Shown here: one piece after another, positions 8,399 through 17,085 of the stretch | How the letters are laid out: every line of letters begins with the position of its first letter | Numbering within the stretch: the first letter of the stretch is position 1 | Program-made: the position numbers and the translations under genes | Notes under the pieces: model-generated | Told to the model about the DNA's origin: nothing | Database searches by the model: none | The model's input: only the letters and a program-made list of their open reading frames with translations | Assembly: GCA_052390275.1 (NCBI GenBank) | Contig: JBQTHD010000002.1 | Location: 1 to 64,000 of the forward strand | From: JBQTHD01 sp052390275 | GTDB taxonomy: Bacteria; Actinomycetota; Acidimicrobiia; Acidimicrobiales; AC-14 | Length of the DNA: 64,000 bases | Direction of reading: 5' to 3'

Positions 8399-9997
8399 AT
8401 GAGACGGCGGGAGGTGCCCTGGTCGAGCCTGGGGCTGGCCGCGGCGGGGGGAGCGACGCTGGCCGCAAGCCTGCCCCCCTGGCCGGTTGCCACCGGGGCC
8501 TGGTATCTGGGCCCCCTGGGGGCGGCGCTGGTTTTCGTCGCCCTCCTGGGCCGCCGGGTATGGGGCCGGCTGGCCGTGGGGATGACGGCGGGGCTGGGTC
8601 TCTACCTGCCCGGGCTGTGGTGGATGCGGGAGTTCAGCCTCCCCGGCTTCGTCCTGGCCACGCTTCTGCAGGCGGCCATTCTGGCGGTGGCCTTGGTGGT
8701 CGTTCCCACCCGGCCAGGGCAACCGACCGCCCGGGCGGCGGTGGCCTTCCCCCTGGTCCTGGTGCTCGCCGGGGCGTTTCGGGCCGCCTGGCCCTTCGGG
8801 GGCTTGCCCCTGGCGGGCCTGGAACTGGGCCAGATGGCCGGTCCCTTGGCCCACGCCGCCCGCCTGGGCGGAGGCGCATTGGTGGTGGCCCTGGTGGGGG
8901 CCGCTGGGGGGGGCCTGGCACTGATGGCCGGCGCCGCCCAGCCGGCTCCGGTGGGTGGGGTGAAGGTCCCCGCCGGGCGCCGCCGGGTGGCGGGGGTGGT
9001 GGCACTCGCCGCCTCGGCGGCGGTGGCTCTGGCCGGGGGTCTGGTCCCGGCCGGGGCGGTGGTCGGACGCCGGGAGGTGGCCGTGGTCCAGGGAGGCGGG
9101 GTCCGGGGGCTGAGCGCCGCCGACGAGCGGGCCCGAACCGCCTTCGATGCTCAGGTCTCCGCCAGCCGCGAGGTGAGGCCACCGGTGGACCTGGTGCTGT
9201 GGCCGGAGGACGTGGTCGACGTCGACGTGCTGGAGGGATCCGAGGCGGCGGCGGTGGTCTCGGGCCTGGCCCGGGACCTGGCGGCGGTGGTGGTGGCCGG
9301 CGTGGTGGAGACCGCCGGCCCCTGTCCGCGGCCCGAGGGCGTGTGCAGATTCTCCAACACGGCAGTGTCCTGGGAGTCGAACGGCCGGCGGAGCGATCGC
9401 ACCGACAAGGTCCACCGGGTGCCCTTCGGGGAGTACATCCCCGGCCGGGCATTGGTCGCCCGTCTGGGCGACGTGTCGGCCGTGCCCCGCGACGCTTTGG
9501 TGGGCAAGGGTCCCGGCGCTTTGTCCACCGGCACCGGACGGCTGGGGGTGATCATTTCCTACGAGGTCTTCTTCGCCGACCGCGCCCGGGCCGCGGTCGA
9601 CGCCGGGGGCACGGTCATCCTTGTTCCCACCAACGCATCCTCCTTCGGCGATGCCCAGGTTCCCGCCCAGCAACTGGCCGCCGCCCGGCTGAGGGCGCTG
9701 GAGACCGGGCGATGGGTGGTCCAGGCCGCGCCCACCGGCTACAGCGCGGTCATCGACCACCGGGGCCGGGTACGCAGCCTGAGCCGGCTGGGCGCGTCCT
9801 CGGTACTGGAGGGGACGATCGAACTGCGGTCGGGGTCGTCGCCGGTGGTGCTGGCGGGGCCGTGGGCCCTCCCGGGGGCCGCCAGCCTGGCGCTGGCCGC
9901 CAACGCCTGGATGGGGCGGACCGGCCGGCGCAGATCGCTCCGCCGGGACGGTGACCGGGGGGCGACCGATGCCGGCCCGGCGGCTTCCGTGGGCTGA
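8399..9997 (+). CDS. Lnt-like apolipoprotein N-acyltransferase (Ser at catalytic Cys)
   Basis: This membrane protein of 532 residues has about six N-terminal helices (residues 8-220), a periplasmic/extracellular nitrilase domain (about 225-495) and a last helix. The nitrilase Glu is in VLWPEDVVD (E270) and the Lys in DKVHRVPFGEY (K337), matching E. coli Lnt E267 and K335. The position of the essential Cys387 is Ser (VIISYEVFF, S387; codon tcc). Lnt adds the third acyl chain to lipoproteins. With Ser at the nucleophile position this protein may be inactive, use Ser, or serve another role. The start ATG 8399 precedes the first helix; earlier in-frame sequence is antisense to the P450. Confidence 0.85.
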   Translation: MRRREVPWSSLGLAAAGGATLAASLPPWPVATGAWYLGPLGAALVFVALLGRRVWGRLAVGMTAGLGLYLPGLWWMREFSLPGFVLATLLQAAILAVALVVVPTRPGQPTARAAVAFPLVLVLAGAFRAAWPFGGLPLAGLELGQMAGPLAHAARLGGGALVVALVGAAGGGLALMAGAAQPAPVGGVKVPAGRRRVAGVVALAASAAVALAGGLVPAGAVVGRREVAVVQGGGVRGLSAADERARTAFDAQVSASREVRPPVDLVLWPEDVVDVDVLEGSEAAAVVSGLARDLAAVVVAGVVETAGPCPRPEGVCRFSNTAVSWESNGRRSDRTDKVHRVPFGEYIPGRALVARLGDVSAVPRDALVGKGPGALSTGTGRLGVIISYEVFFADRARAAVDAGGTVILVPTNASSFGDAQVPAQQLAAARLRALETGRWVVQAAPTGYSAVIDHRGRVRSLSRLGASSVLEGTIELRSGSSPVVLAGPWALPGAASLALAANAWMGRTGRRRSLRRDGDRGATDAGPAASVG

Positions 9998-10213
9998 CTG
10001 GGCTCGGCGCGCCGGTTGATACCTGAACGATGGAAGTAATCAAAGTTGAGCGGAATACGCACAGGTTCTCTGAGCGTTGGATCGTGCGTCTGGCGCCAAG
10101 GTCCAGGCCCCGCAGCGACGGCCCGAATCCGGCAGAGGCCGGTGACCATCGTGAAGGGACGAGCAACCCGTCCGAACAAGGGCGGGCTCTTGAGAACCGA
10201 GGAGGAAGTTCAG

Positions 10214-10657
10214 ATGCTGATGAGATTCGACCCCTTCCGTGACTTCGACCGCCTGGCTCAGTCCCTGTGGAACGGCGGCAGCGCCCGCCCACCCGCCGGC
10301 GTCCCGATTGACGCCCACCGAGTAGGTGAGGAACTGCGGATCGACCTCGATCTCCCCGGGGTGGATCCGGCCTCGGTCGACCTGACGGTAGAGAAGAACG
10401 TCCTCACCGTCAGCGTCGAGAGGCCCAGGGACATACCCGAGGGCGCCGAGGTGCTGGTCAGTGAGCGCCCTCACGGGGCCTTCACCCGTCAGTTGTTCCT
10501 GGGCGACAACCTGGACACGGATCGCATCGCCGCTCGCAGCAGCAACGGCGTGCTCAGCATCACCATCCCGGTGGCCGAGCGGGCCAAGGCCCGACGGGTG
10601 TCGATCGAGGCCCAAGAGGCAATCGAGGAGGTGGCCGCGGTGGGTACCGGGGCCTGA
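10214..10657 (+). CDS. small heat-shock protein Hsp20
   Basis: This protein of 147 residues is preceded by a strong ribosome-binding site (gaggagga, about 10 bases upstream of ATG). It begins MLMRFDPFRDFDRLAQS, as in the alpha-crystallin family, and holds the alpha-crystallin beta-sandwich (LPGVDPASVDLTVEKNVLTV to SNGVLSITIPVAERAK). Small heat-shock proteins bind unfolding clients without ATP. The 215-bp upstream region is less G+C-rich than its surroundings and should hold a regulated promoter. No clear HspR-type HAIR palindrome was found. Confidence 0.95.
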   Translation: MLMRFDPFRDFDRLAQSLWNGGSARPPAGVPIDAHRVGEELRIDLDLPGVDPASVDLTVEKNVLTVSVERPRDIPEGAEVLVSERPHGAFTRQLFLGDNLDTDRIAARSSNGVLSITIPVAERAKARRVSIEAQEAIEEVAAVGTGA

Positions 10658-10661
10658 TCAA

Positions 10662-10707
10662 CCTCGACCGACGGGGCCGGCCCAGTTGTCGGCCCCGTCG
10701 GTCGAGG
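10662..10707 (+). terminator. strong hairpin terminator after hsp20
   Basis: Perfect 17-bp inverted repeat (cctcgaccgacggggcc and its complement) with a 12-base loop starts 4 bases after the Hsp20 stop. There is no long T-tract, as is common for terminators in high-G+C actinobacteria. Confidence 0.85.
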
Positions 10708-10824
10708 TGCACTGCCAGCGCAGCGATGCCGCAGCGATGCCGCAGCGACGGACGTTCGCCTGCACCCACCGCCTGTGCCCACCTCCTGTGCCCACCTCCT
10801 GTGCTGGCTTGCGCCCCGAGGCTG

Positions 10825-12234
10825 GTGAAGGAAGGCTCGGCGGCCGTGCCCGCACACGCCGATCCGGGCGGGCAGGCCGACAATCGATGGGCGCCCACAA
10901 GCGAGGCGTCCGGGAGTGAGGCGCCCAGAAGTGAGGCGCCCGGCGGCCGGCCACTTCGCATTGCCCTTCTCACCTACCGGGGCAACCCCACTTCCGGCGG
11001 CCAGGGCGTCTACGTCGACCACCTGAGCCGGGCGCTGGTGGCTCTGGGGCACCAGGTCACCGTGTTCAGCGGCCAGCCCTACCCCTGCCTGCATCCCTCG
11101 GTTGGTTTTGAGTCGGTTCCGAGCCTGGACCTCTACCGATCGCCCGACCCTTTTCGGCGACCTCGGTGGGGGGAGTTCCGGGGTCCGATCGACGTGGCCG
11201 AGTGGCGCCACATGCATTCCGGCCGGTTCCCGGAGCCGGCCACTTTCTCCTGGCGCGTGGCCCGGGCCCTGTGGTCGCGCCGGGACGAGTTCGATCTGAT
11301 CCACGACAACCAGGGTCTGGGTTACGGGTTGTTGGCCCTGGTCGGGCGGGGTTGGCCGGTTCTGGCCACCGTGCATCACCCGATCACCGTCGACCGGGAC
11401 CTGGAACTGTCGTCAGCAATCGGCGATCCCGAAAGGCAGGAATCAATTCGGCGCTGGTACGGCTTCATCGGGATGCAGCGCCGGGTCCTGTCCCGCCTGC
11501 CCCTGCTGCTCACCGTCTCGGAGTCCTCCGGCCGGGACCTGGTGGCCCAGATGGGTGCCAGGCCGCAGCAGTTGCGGGTGGTGGCCGCAGGAGTGGATGC
11601 GGAGCGTTTCCGGCCTTTGCCCCACGTAGCGCGTCGCCGCGGCCTGGTCATGACCACAGCGAGCGCGGACGTCGCCCTCAAGGGCCTGGTTCCTCTGCTC
11701 GAGGCCCTGGCCAAGGTGCGGACCGAGCGGGATGACGCCCACCTGGTGGTGTGTGGCGCCCCCCGGCCAGGTGGACCGCTCGAGACCACGGTGGAGCGCC
11801 TGGGTTTGGCCGATGCCGTGACGGTGGCCGGGGCCGTCAGCACCCGACGCATGGTTGAGTTGTACGCCGAAGCCGAGGTGGCGGTCGTACCGTCGCTGTA
11901 CGAGGGATTCTCTCTGCCGGCAGTGGAGGCCATGTCCTGCGGGACGGCTCTGGTGGCGACCACCGGCGGTGCCCTTCCCGAGGTCACGGGCCCTGATGGT
12001 CAGGCAGCGTTGACGGTACCTCCTGGGGACCCCGGGGCCCTGGCCATGGCCATTCTCCGGCTGCTGGAGGACGCTCAGTTGCGCCACCGACTCGCCAAGG
12101 CCGGCCGGGATCGGGTGCTGGAGCGATTCACCTGGTCCGGTACCGCTCGCGGGACGGCGGCCGTCTACGAGGAGTTGCTGGCATCGCCGGGGCGCCGGCG
12201 GTCCGGTTCCCGAAGTGACGTCTACCGATGTTGA
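10825..12234 (+). CDS. GT4-family glycosyltransferase
   Basis: From the GTG at 10825 the product has 469 residues. The frame is open further up, but that part is low-complexity and sits just below the hsp20 terminator. A variable N-terminus with three degenerate pentapeptide repeats precedes the GT-B fold. Its donor-side glycine loop is in RGNPTSGGQGVYVDH and its C-terminal nucleotide-sugar motif is YEGFSLPAVEAMSCG (the E-x7-E motif). Such enzymes use activated sugars to glycosylate lipids or polysaccharides at the membrane. The end overlaps the methyltransferase ATG by 7 bases, so this begins a three-gene operon. Confidence 0.9.
   Translation: MKEGSAAVPAHADPGGQADNRWAPTSEASGSEAPRSEAPGGRPLRIALLTYRGNPTSGGQGVYVDHLSRALVALGHQVTVFSGQPYPCLHPSVGFESVPSLDLYRSPDPFRRPRWGEFRGPIDVAEWRHMHSGRFPEPATFSWRVARALWSRRDEFDLIHDNQGLGYGLLALVGRGWPVLATVHHPITVDRDLELSSAIGDPERQESIRRWYGFIGMQRRVLSRLPLLLTVSESSGRDLVAQMGARPQQLRVVAAGVDAERFRPLPHVARRRGLVMTTASADVALKGLVPLLEALAKVRTERDDAHLVVCGAPRPGGPLETTVERLGLADAVTVAGAVSTRRMVELYAEAEVAVVPSLYEGFSLPAVEAMSCGTALVATTGGALPEVTGPDGQAALTVPPGDPGALAMAILRLLEDAQLRHRLAKAGRDRVLERFTWSGTARGTAAVYEELLASPGRRRSGSRSDVYRC
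10903..10947 (+). repeat. 15-bp repeat near glycosyltransferase N-terminus
   Basis: Three degenerate copies of gaggcgcccagaagt are read in frame as SEASG, SEAPR and SEAPG in the disordered N-terminus of the glycosyltransferase. Confidence 0.8.
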
Positions 12235-13124
12235 CGGTTGACTTCGAGCGGCTGCACCTTCGGGAGGGGGACCGGGTGCTTGATCTCGGGTGCGGGGGCG
12301 GCCGCCACGCCTTCGAGGTGGTGAGGCGGGGGGCCGGGGTGGTGGCGTGTGATCGGTCTCCGAGTGAGGTGTCGGACGCCACGTCAACACTGGCGGCCAT
12401 GGCCGCCTCGGGGGAGTGCGGGCCAGTCGTGCGCGCCGGCGTCGCGGCTGATGTCCTGGCCCTGCCCTTCGGCGATGCCACCTTCTCGGTGGTCATCGCG
12501 TCCGAGGTGCTGGAGCACGTGCCTGCCGATCGGGCCGCTCTGGCCGAGTTGACCCGGGTACTGGCCCCCGGGGGAGTGCTGGCGGCCACGGTCCCCCGTT
12601 GGTGGCCCGAGCGGATCTGCTGGGCCCTGGACTCGAACTATCACGCTCCCGCCGTGGCCGGTGGCCATGTGCGGGTTTACCGCCGAGGACAGCTGGTCGC
12701 CCGCCTGAGCGCCGCCGGCCTGCGACCGTCGGGTTCTCACCATGCCCACGGGCTGCACAGCCCCTACTGGTGGCTGCGGTGCGCGGTGGGGGTCGAGAAC
12801 TCCGAGAACACCGCCGTGGCCGGCTACCGGCGCCTTCTGGAGGGCCAGATCGTTTCTCCCCGTGCCTGGGTGGGCCGCCTCGAGGAGTTGGTCAACCCGT
12901 GGCTGGGCAAGAGCCTGGTGGTTTACGCACGCAAGCCCGATCTCCGGGGCCGCGGCCCCGGTCCCGGGGCCTCGCTCGGCACCGGCTCGACCGGGCGCGA
13001 CTCAGCGGGGTTCGGCGTCGCCCCGGTACCGCTCACCCCGGGCCCACCCGTAGGGCTTTCATCAATCCCATCGGGGTCCGCTCAACCGGTGTCCGCCCCG
13101 TTCGGGCCGGTTGCGCAGCCGTGA
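12228..13124 (+). CDS. class I SAM-dependent methyltransferase
   Basis: This protein of 298 residues has the SAM-binding glycine motif VLDLGCGGGRHAFEV near residue 20, an acidic post-II residue (VVACDRS) and FSVVIASEVLEHVP as motif IV. The last 55 residues are Pro/Gly-rich and probably disordered. It lies between a glycosyltransferase and an alpha-toroid protein, with overlaps at both ends. This suggests methylation of a glycan or lipid product, but the substrate cannot be read from sequence. Confidence 0.9.
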   Translation: MLTVDFERLHLREGDRVLDLGCGGGRHAFEVVRRGAGVVACDRSPSEVSDATSTLAAMAASGECGPVVRAGVAADVLALPFGDATFSVVIASEVLEHVPADRAALAELTRVLAPGGVLAATVPRWWPERICWALDSNYHAPAVAGGHVRVYRRGQLVARLSAAGLRPSGSHHAHGLHSPYWWLRCAVGVENSENTAVAGYRRLLEGQIVSPRAWVGRLEELVNPWLGKSLVVYARKPDLRGRGPGPGASLGTGSTGRDSAGFGVAPVPLTPGPPVGLSSIPSGSAQPVSAPFGPVAQP

Positions 13125-14152
13125 ACATCGCCACCGCTCCCAGCCGGGCCGATCTGCGGGAAGCGGCGGATTCCATCGCGGAGGTGCAGCGCCCGGACGG
13201 CCAGATCCCTTGGTTCCCCGGCGGCCATGCCGACCCCTGGAACCACATCGAGGCGGCCATGGCCCTCGACGTGGCCGGATTGGTCGACGAGGCGGTGGCG
13301 GCTTATGAGTGGCTCGTCGCCACCCAACGACCCGACGGGTCCTGGCACCAGTACTACCGGGGCGCGGAGGTGGAGGAGCCACTCCTCGATACCAACGTCA
13401 CCGCCTATGTGGCCACCGGTGTGTGGCACCACTTCCTCGCCACGGGGGACGGCGCCTTCCTGGCCACCCACTACCCGATGGTGGCCGGGGCCATGGACTT
13501 CGTGACCGCCCTGCAGCGCATCGATGGAGCGGTGGTATGGGCCCGCCACAGCGACGGGACCCCCTGGTCCTTTGCCCTGCTGGCAGCGTCCTCCAGCACC
13601 CGGTTCAGCCTGGCCTGCGCCGCCTGGACGGCCGAGGCCCTGGGCCTGCGGGCCGACGCCGCCCGGTGGGCCGAGGCCGCCCGCAGGCTGGCTGGGGCGA
13701 TCGCCCACCGGCCGGCGGCCTTCACGCCCAAGGATCGTTTCGCCATGGACTGGTACTACCCGGTGCTGGCCGGCGGCCTGAAGGGGGAGGCCGCCCGCAT
13801 GCGCCTGGCCGCAGGCTGGGACCGCTTCGTCATGGAGGGTCTGGGGGTGCGCTGCGTGGCCGACCGGCCCTGGGTGACGGCCGCCGAGACGGCCGAATGC
13901 GCCCTGGCCCATGCCGCGGCGGGCGAGATCGACCGGGCCCGGGAACTGTGGTGGGCCGGTCAGCACCTTCGCCTCCGGGACGGGGCCGCAGGGGCCTATC
14001 TAACCGGTCTTGTCCATCCCGAGCAGAGGTCGTTTCCCACAGACGAGACGGCCACCTACGGAGCGGCCGCCATGATCCTGGCTGCCGACGGCATCTGGGG
14101 TCGCACCCCGGCCAGCCGCCTCTTCGTGGCCCAGGGCGGCCGGTCACCCTGA
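13121..14152 (+). CDS. alpha/alpha-toroid protein (prenyltransferase/glucoamylase-like fold)
   Basis: A GTG overlapping the methyltransferase stop by four bases (GTGA) starts 343 residues. Repeated helices carry QRPDGQIPWFPGG and TQRPDGSWHQYY, the Q-x-x-D-G-x-W type repeats of terpenoid-cyclase/prenyltransferase-like and glycan-processing alpha-toroids. A conserved acidic DTNVTAYVATG segment follows. It lacks a signal peptide. Such proteins are often annotated as prenyltransferase, but the context (glycosyltransferase, methyltransferase) fits glycan handling at least as well. The function is not settled. Confidence 0.75.
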   Translation: MNIATAPSRADLREAADSIAEVQRPDGQIPWFPGGHADPWNHIEAAMALDVAGLVDEAVAAYEWLVATQRPDGSWHQYYRGAEVEEPLLDTNVTAYVATGVWHHFLATGDGAFLATHYPMVAGAMDFVTALQRIDGAVVWARHSDGTPWSFALLAASSSTRFSLACAAWTAEALGLRADAARWAEAARRLAGAIAHRPAAFTPKDRFAMDWYYPVLAGGLKGEAARMRLAAGWDRFVMEGLGVRCVADRPWVTAAETAECALAHAAAGEIDRARELWWAGQHLRLRDGAAGAYLTGLVHPEQRSFPTDETATYGAAAMILAADGIWGRTPASRLFVAQGGRSP

Positions 14153-14169
14153 CGCTCGGTCCGTCGGCG

Positions 14170-14526
14170 CTACTCCTGGCGGTTGACGGTTTCGGGGGAG
14201 AAGGCGGGAATGCAGATGGCCACGTACTCGCAGTTCTCCGGCGTGCGGTAGCGGACCTTCTCACCCGGGTTGGTGACCACGGCGCTGCCGGCGGGAACCT
14301 CGGTGGGACCGCCGTCGTGGTCGATGACCAGGGTGCCCGAAATCACGTAGGTCACCTCGGTGAAGCTGGGGATCTGGGCCGGCTCACTCCATCCGGCGGG
14401 GCTTCGCATGCGGGCCACACTCACGTCTGTGGTTCCGGTGGAGGCGCGGCCCACGAACTCGGCGATCTGCTTGGGGGGATCTCCGACGCAGTCGATGATG
14501 GTCGGGGCGGTGATCAGCATGGGCAT
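14170..14526 (-). CDS. small cupin-domain protein
   Basis: This protein of 118 residues is convergent with the alpha-toroid gene. A single cupin barrel is visible: EVTYVISGTLVIDHDG and VPAGSAVVTNPGEKVRYRT. Of the usual metal-binding His residues only some positions are filled, so metal binding is uncertain. ATG 14526 is chosen; a TTG six bases upstream is possible. The role is unknown. Confidence 0.75.
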   Translation of the reverse strand: MPMLITAPTIIDCVGDPPKQIAEFVGRASTGTTDVSVARMRSPAGWSEPAQIPSFTEVTYVISGTLVIDHDGGPTEVPAGSAVVTNPGEKVRYRTPENCEYVAICIPAFSPETVNRQE

Positions 14527-14595
14527 GCCCAAAACCTTGGCACGATCACGCCCGATTCGTCATGCCGAGGGGATCAGGCCGCCGGCTGGGTCGGG

Positions 14596-14672
14596 CTCCG
14601 GCCGGTCAGTGCACGGCCGGCCAAGGGCTCCGGCCGGCTCAGGGCTCCGGCGGGCTCAGGGCTCCGGCGGCG
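14596..14672. repeat. 17-bp repeats straddling the ligD stop
   Basis: Three to four degenerate copies of ggctccggcgggctcag span the end of the LigD-polymerase gene and the spacer before the cupin gene. The stop codon lies within the repeat. Confidence 0.7.
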
Positions 14673-15561
14673 GCGGGAGGGTTTGGACCAGCGATAGGGC
14701 GGGGGCGAAGAGGTCGCCCTGGCTCTGGATTCGGTCGTGAACCTGGTCGGCCCCGAAGGACAGGTCGCAGCCTCCGGCCGCGGCCTCCACCTCATCCCAG
14801 CGGACCGGCGTCGATACCGTCGGGGTGGCCCGGGCCCGCAGGGAGTAGACGCTGACCGTGGTTTTCGAAGCCGAGTTCTGGCTCCAGTCCACCAGCACCT
14901 TGCCGGTGCGGACCGCCTTGGTCATGTTCGAAACGACCAGGTCCGGATGGGCATTCTCCAGATGGCGGGCCACGGCCAGGGCGAAGGCCGACGTCTGGGC
15001 GTAGGTCGCGGGCGAGTTGAGAGGCACGTAGACCTGCAGGCCCTTGGACCCCGACGTCTTGGGAACCGCGCTGAGCCCGTACCGGGCCAGGAACTCCGAC
15101 AGGATCAAAGCCAGGCGGGCGCAGTGGGCCATGGCCGCCGGGGGTCCCGGGTCCAGGTCGAAAACCAAAAGGCTGGGCTGGTCCAACTCCGGGGCCGCCG
15201 ACAGGGAGGGGTGGAGTTCCAGCGCTGCCAGGTTGGCCAACCACACCAGGGCGGCGACGCTGTCAACCATGCAGAACTCCACCGCCTCCCGCCGGGTCTG
15301 CACGGTCAGAGTTGCCACCCAGTCCGGTCGGTGGCGGGGGCAGTTCTTTTCGTAGAAGCCCTCACCCTCCACTCCGTCCGGCCAGCGCTTCCGGGTTACG
15401 GGTCGTCCGGCCAGGTGCGGCAGCAAAACGGGGGCGACTCTGGCGTAGTAGTCGATCACCTGCCCTTTGGTGAACCCGTGGGCGGGATAGAGGACCTTGT
15501 CAAGATTCGACAACCGAAGTTGACGACCTCCCACCTCCACCTCGACGGCGGCCGACTTCAA
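14656..15561 (-). CDS. ligD: LigD-type polymerase/primase domain (NHEJ)
   Basis: This protein of 301 residues is a stand-alone LigD polymerase domain without ligase or nuclease modules. It starts LSNLDKVLYPAHGFTKGQVI, has the metal-binding DxD in LVFDLDPGPP and the nucleotide-binding loop TSGSKGLQVYVPL. In bacterial non-homologous end joining this domain fills and extends ends held by Ku, preferring ribonucleotides. The TTG start overlaps the Ku stop (TTGA). The ATP-dependent ligase must be encoded elsewhere. Confidence 0.93.
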   Translation of the reverse strand: MKSAAVEVEVGGRQLRLSNLDKVLYPAHGFTKGQVIDYYARVAPVLLPHLAGRPVTRKRWPDGVEGEGFYEKNCPRHRPDWVATLTVQTRREAVEFCMVDSVAALVWLANLAALELHPSLSAAPELDQPSLLVFDLDPGPPAAMAHCARLALILSEFLARYGLSAVPKTSGSKGLQVYVPLNSPATYAQTSAFALAVARHLENAHPDLVVSNMTKAVRTGKVLVDWSQNSASKTTVSVYSLRARATPTVSTPVRWDEVEAAAGGCDLSFGADQVHDRIQSQGDLFAPALSLVQTLPPPPEP

Positions 15562-16421
15562 GAGCCGCTCTCCGCCCTGGTCCCTTCCCGATCGTCATTC
15601 GAAGCTGACGCCGCCTCGATGGCCGACTGCTCGGTGGACGGGTCCGGACGAATGCCGGCCAGGCTGGCCTCCAGGGCCGCCATCAGGTCCATCACCGCAG
15701 CGGGGCCGTCAGGTTGGGCGACGGATCTGATCTGGTGACCCTCGGCCTTCTGCTCGATGAGGGCCAGCACCCGGTCGCGGTACTCGTCGCGGTAGGTGGT
15801 GGGCTCGAAGTCACAGGTAAGCGAGTCGATCAACTGGCGGGCCATCTTTTCCTCCCGGGGGGTCACCTCCACGTCGTCGCCGGGGAGATCGAGTTGGTCG
15901 GCGTCGACCACCTCGTCGGCGAAGAGCATGGTGGAAAGAACCAGGGCGCCGCCCCGGGGTCGCACCGCCGCCAGGTACTGCTTGGTCCTCAGCACCACCC
16001 GGGCGATGCCCACCTTGTTGGTCTCCCGCATGGCATCCCGCAACAGGGCGTAGGCCTTGGCCCCACCCTTGTCCGGCACGAGGTAGTAAGGCCGCTCGAA
16101 GTAGATGGGATCGATCTGGTCGAGGTCGACGAAGTCCTCGATGTCGATGGTGCGGGTGGCCTTGGGGTCCAGCGCTTCCAGTTCGCCCGGGGTGATGGTC
16201 ACGAACCGGTCGGCCCCCAACTCGTAACCCTTGATGATCTGGTCGAAGGGGACCTCGTCACCGGTGGCCGCCGACACCCGCTTCTGGCGGACCCGGGAGT
16301 TGGATCGGGCGTCGATCTGGTGGAATCGGACATCCTTCGGCGAAACCGCGCTGACCAGCTTCACCGGGACGTTCACCAGGCCGAAGCTGATGGCGCCTGT
16401 CCACATGGGCCGGGGCACCAC
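15558..16421 (-). CDS. ku: Ku homodimer, non-homologous end joining
   Basis: This protein of 287 residues has the typical N-terminus PRPMWTGAISFGLVNVPVKL. It starts at one of two adjacent GTG codons (16421 or 16418). The Ku core beta-barrel includes IIKGYELGADRFVTITPGEL and YYLVPDKGGAKAYALLRDAM. The family C-terminal stretch RQLIDSLTCDFEPTTYRDEY is followed by a short acidic Ser-rich tail. Ku binds double-strand ends and recruits the LigD activities. It is the upstream partner of ligD in a two-gene operon. Confidence 0.95.
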   Translation of the reverse strand: MVPRPMWTGAISFGLVNVPVKLVSAVSPKDVRFHQIDARSNSRVRQKRVSAATGDEVPFDQIIKGYELGADRFVTITPGELEALDPKATRTIDIEDFVDLDQIDPIYFERPYYLVPDKGGAKAYALLRDAMRETNKVGIARVVLRTKQYLAAVRPRGGALVLSTMLFADEVVDADQLDLPGDDVEVTPREEKMARQLIDSLTCDFEPTTYRDEYRDRVLALIEQKAEGHQIRSVAQPDGPAAVMDLMAALEASLAGIRPDPSTEQSAIEAASASNDDREGTRAESGS

Positions 16422-16502
16422 ATGAGGCTATTCCGCCGGCCCGACATCGCCTTACAGCCGCAGCCCTGCCGCCCGGATCGAGGGGCAGGGAACGACAAGG
16501 TG

Positions 16503-16916
16503 CTAACTCGAGGGGTCCGACGCCGCCTTTTGCCGGCCCGGGCGCTCCAGGACCCAGGCGAGTGAACCCACCGCCACGGACACCGCCACCAGGGCCGGTC
16601 CCAGCCCGGGGACCAGCCCCAGTCCGGCGGTGGCAACGGCGAAACCCAGACCACAGGCCACTTCCATGGCCGGATACCGGACGCCGATCCGGGCGGCACA
16701 GAACCGGCAGCGACCGGCCAGGATCACCCAGGAGAACACGGGCAGGTTGTCGCGCCATGCCAGAGGGGTGGCACACGACGGACAGCGCGATCCGGGGGCA
16801 ACGATCGACTCGCCCCGGGGGACCCGCCAGGTGACGACGGTGATGAACGATCCGATGGCCAACCCCAACAGCCCGGCGAACCCGGCCAGGATCCACCGCT
16901 CGAGGTCGCCATCCAT
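16503..16916 (-). CDS. prepilin peptidase N-terminal zinc domain, no protease domain
   Basis: The ATG at 16914-16916 gives 137 residues. The N-terminal domain of PilD-type peptidases is clear: IGSFITVVTWRVPRGESIV, then the zinc tetrad CPSC ... CRFC, then RYPAMEVACGLGF. After two hydrophobic helices it ends in LERPGRQKAASDPSS. The A24 protease part with its two catalytic Asp residues (D and GxGD) is absent, and only 80 bp remain before ku, so no frameshifted remainder can be hidden there. It could act as an accessory or methylating domain, or be a relic. Confidence 0.82.
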   Translation of the reverse strand: MDGDLERWILAGFAGLLGLAIGSFITVVTWRVPRGESIVAPGSRCPSCATPLAWRDNLPVFSWVILAGRCRFCAARIGVRYPAMEVACGLGFAVATAGLGLVPGLGPALVAVSVAVGSLAWVLERPGRQKAASDPSS

Positions 16917-17085
16917 GTGGCCACCGTAGGCAACCCGGTGACGGGACCGGCGGCCCCTGTCTGGGCGGCAGGGCCGTGGCAACAGCGGCAACCGTGACGA
17001 TTGCCCGATGGTGGCGGCGCCTGCATCCGCCCCGGCCGAATGAGATCCCCCCGAGCAAGGGTCCGCTGGTGGACAATGAAGCACG

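Noticed and set aside
8634..9452. Pro/Arg-rich frame antisense to the Lnt-like gene
   Set aside because: Pure composition effect; no start signal, no domain.
10000..10213. HspR/HAIR operator upstream of hsp20
   Set aside because: No CTTGAGT-N7-ACTCAAG palindrome; only an isolated ttgagc.
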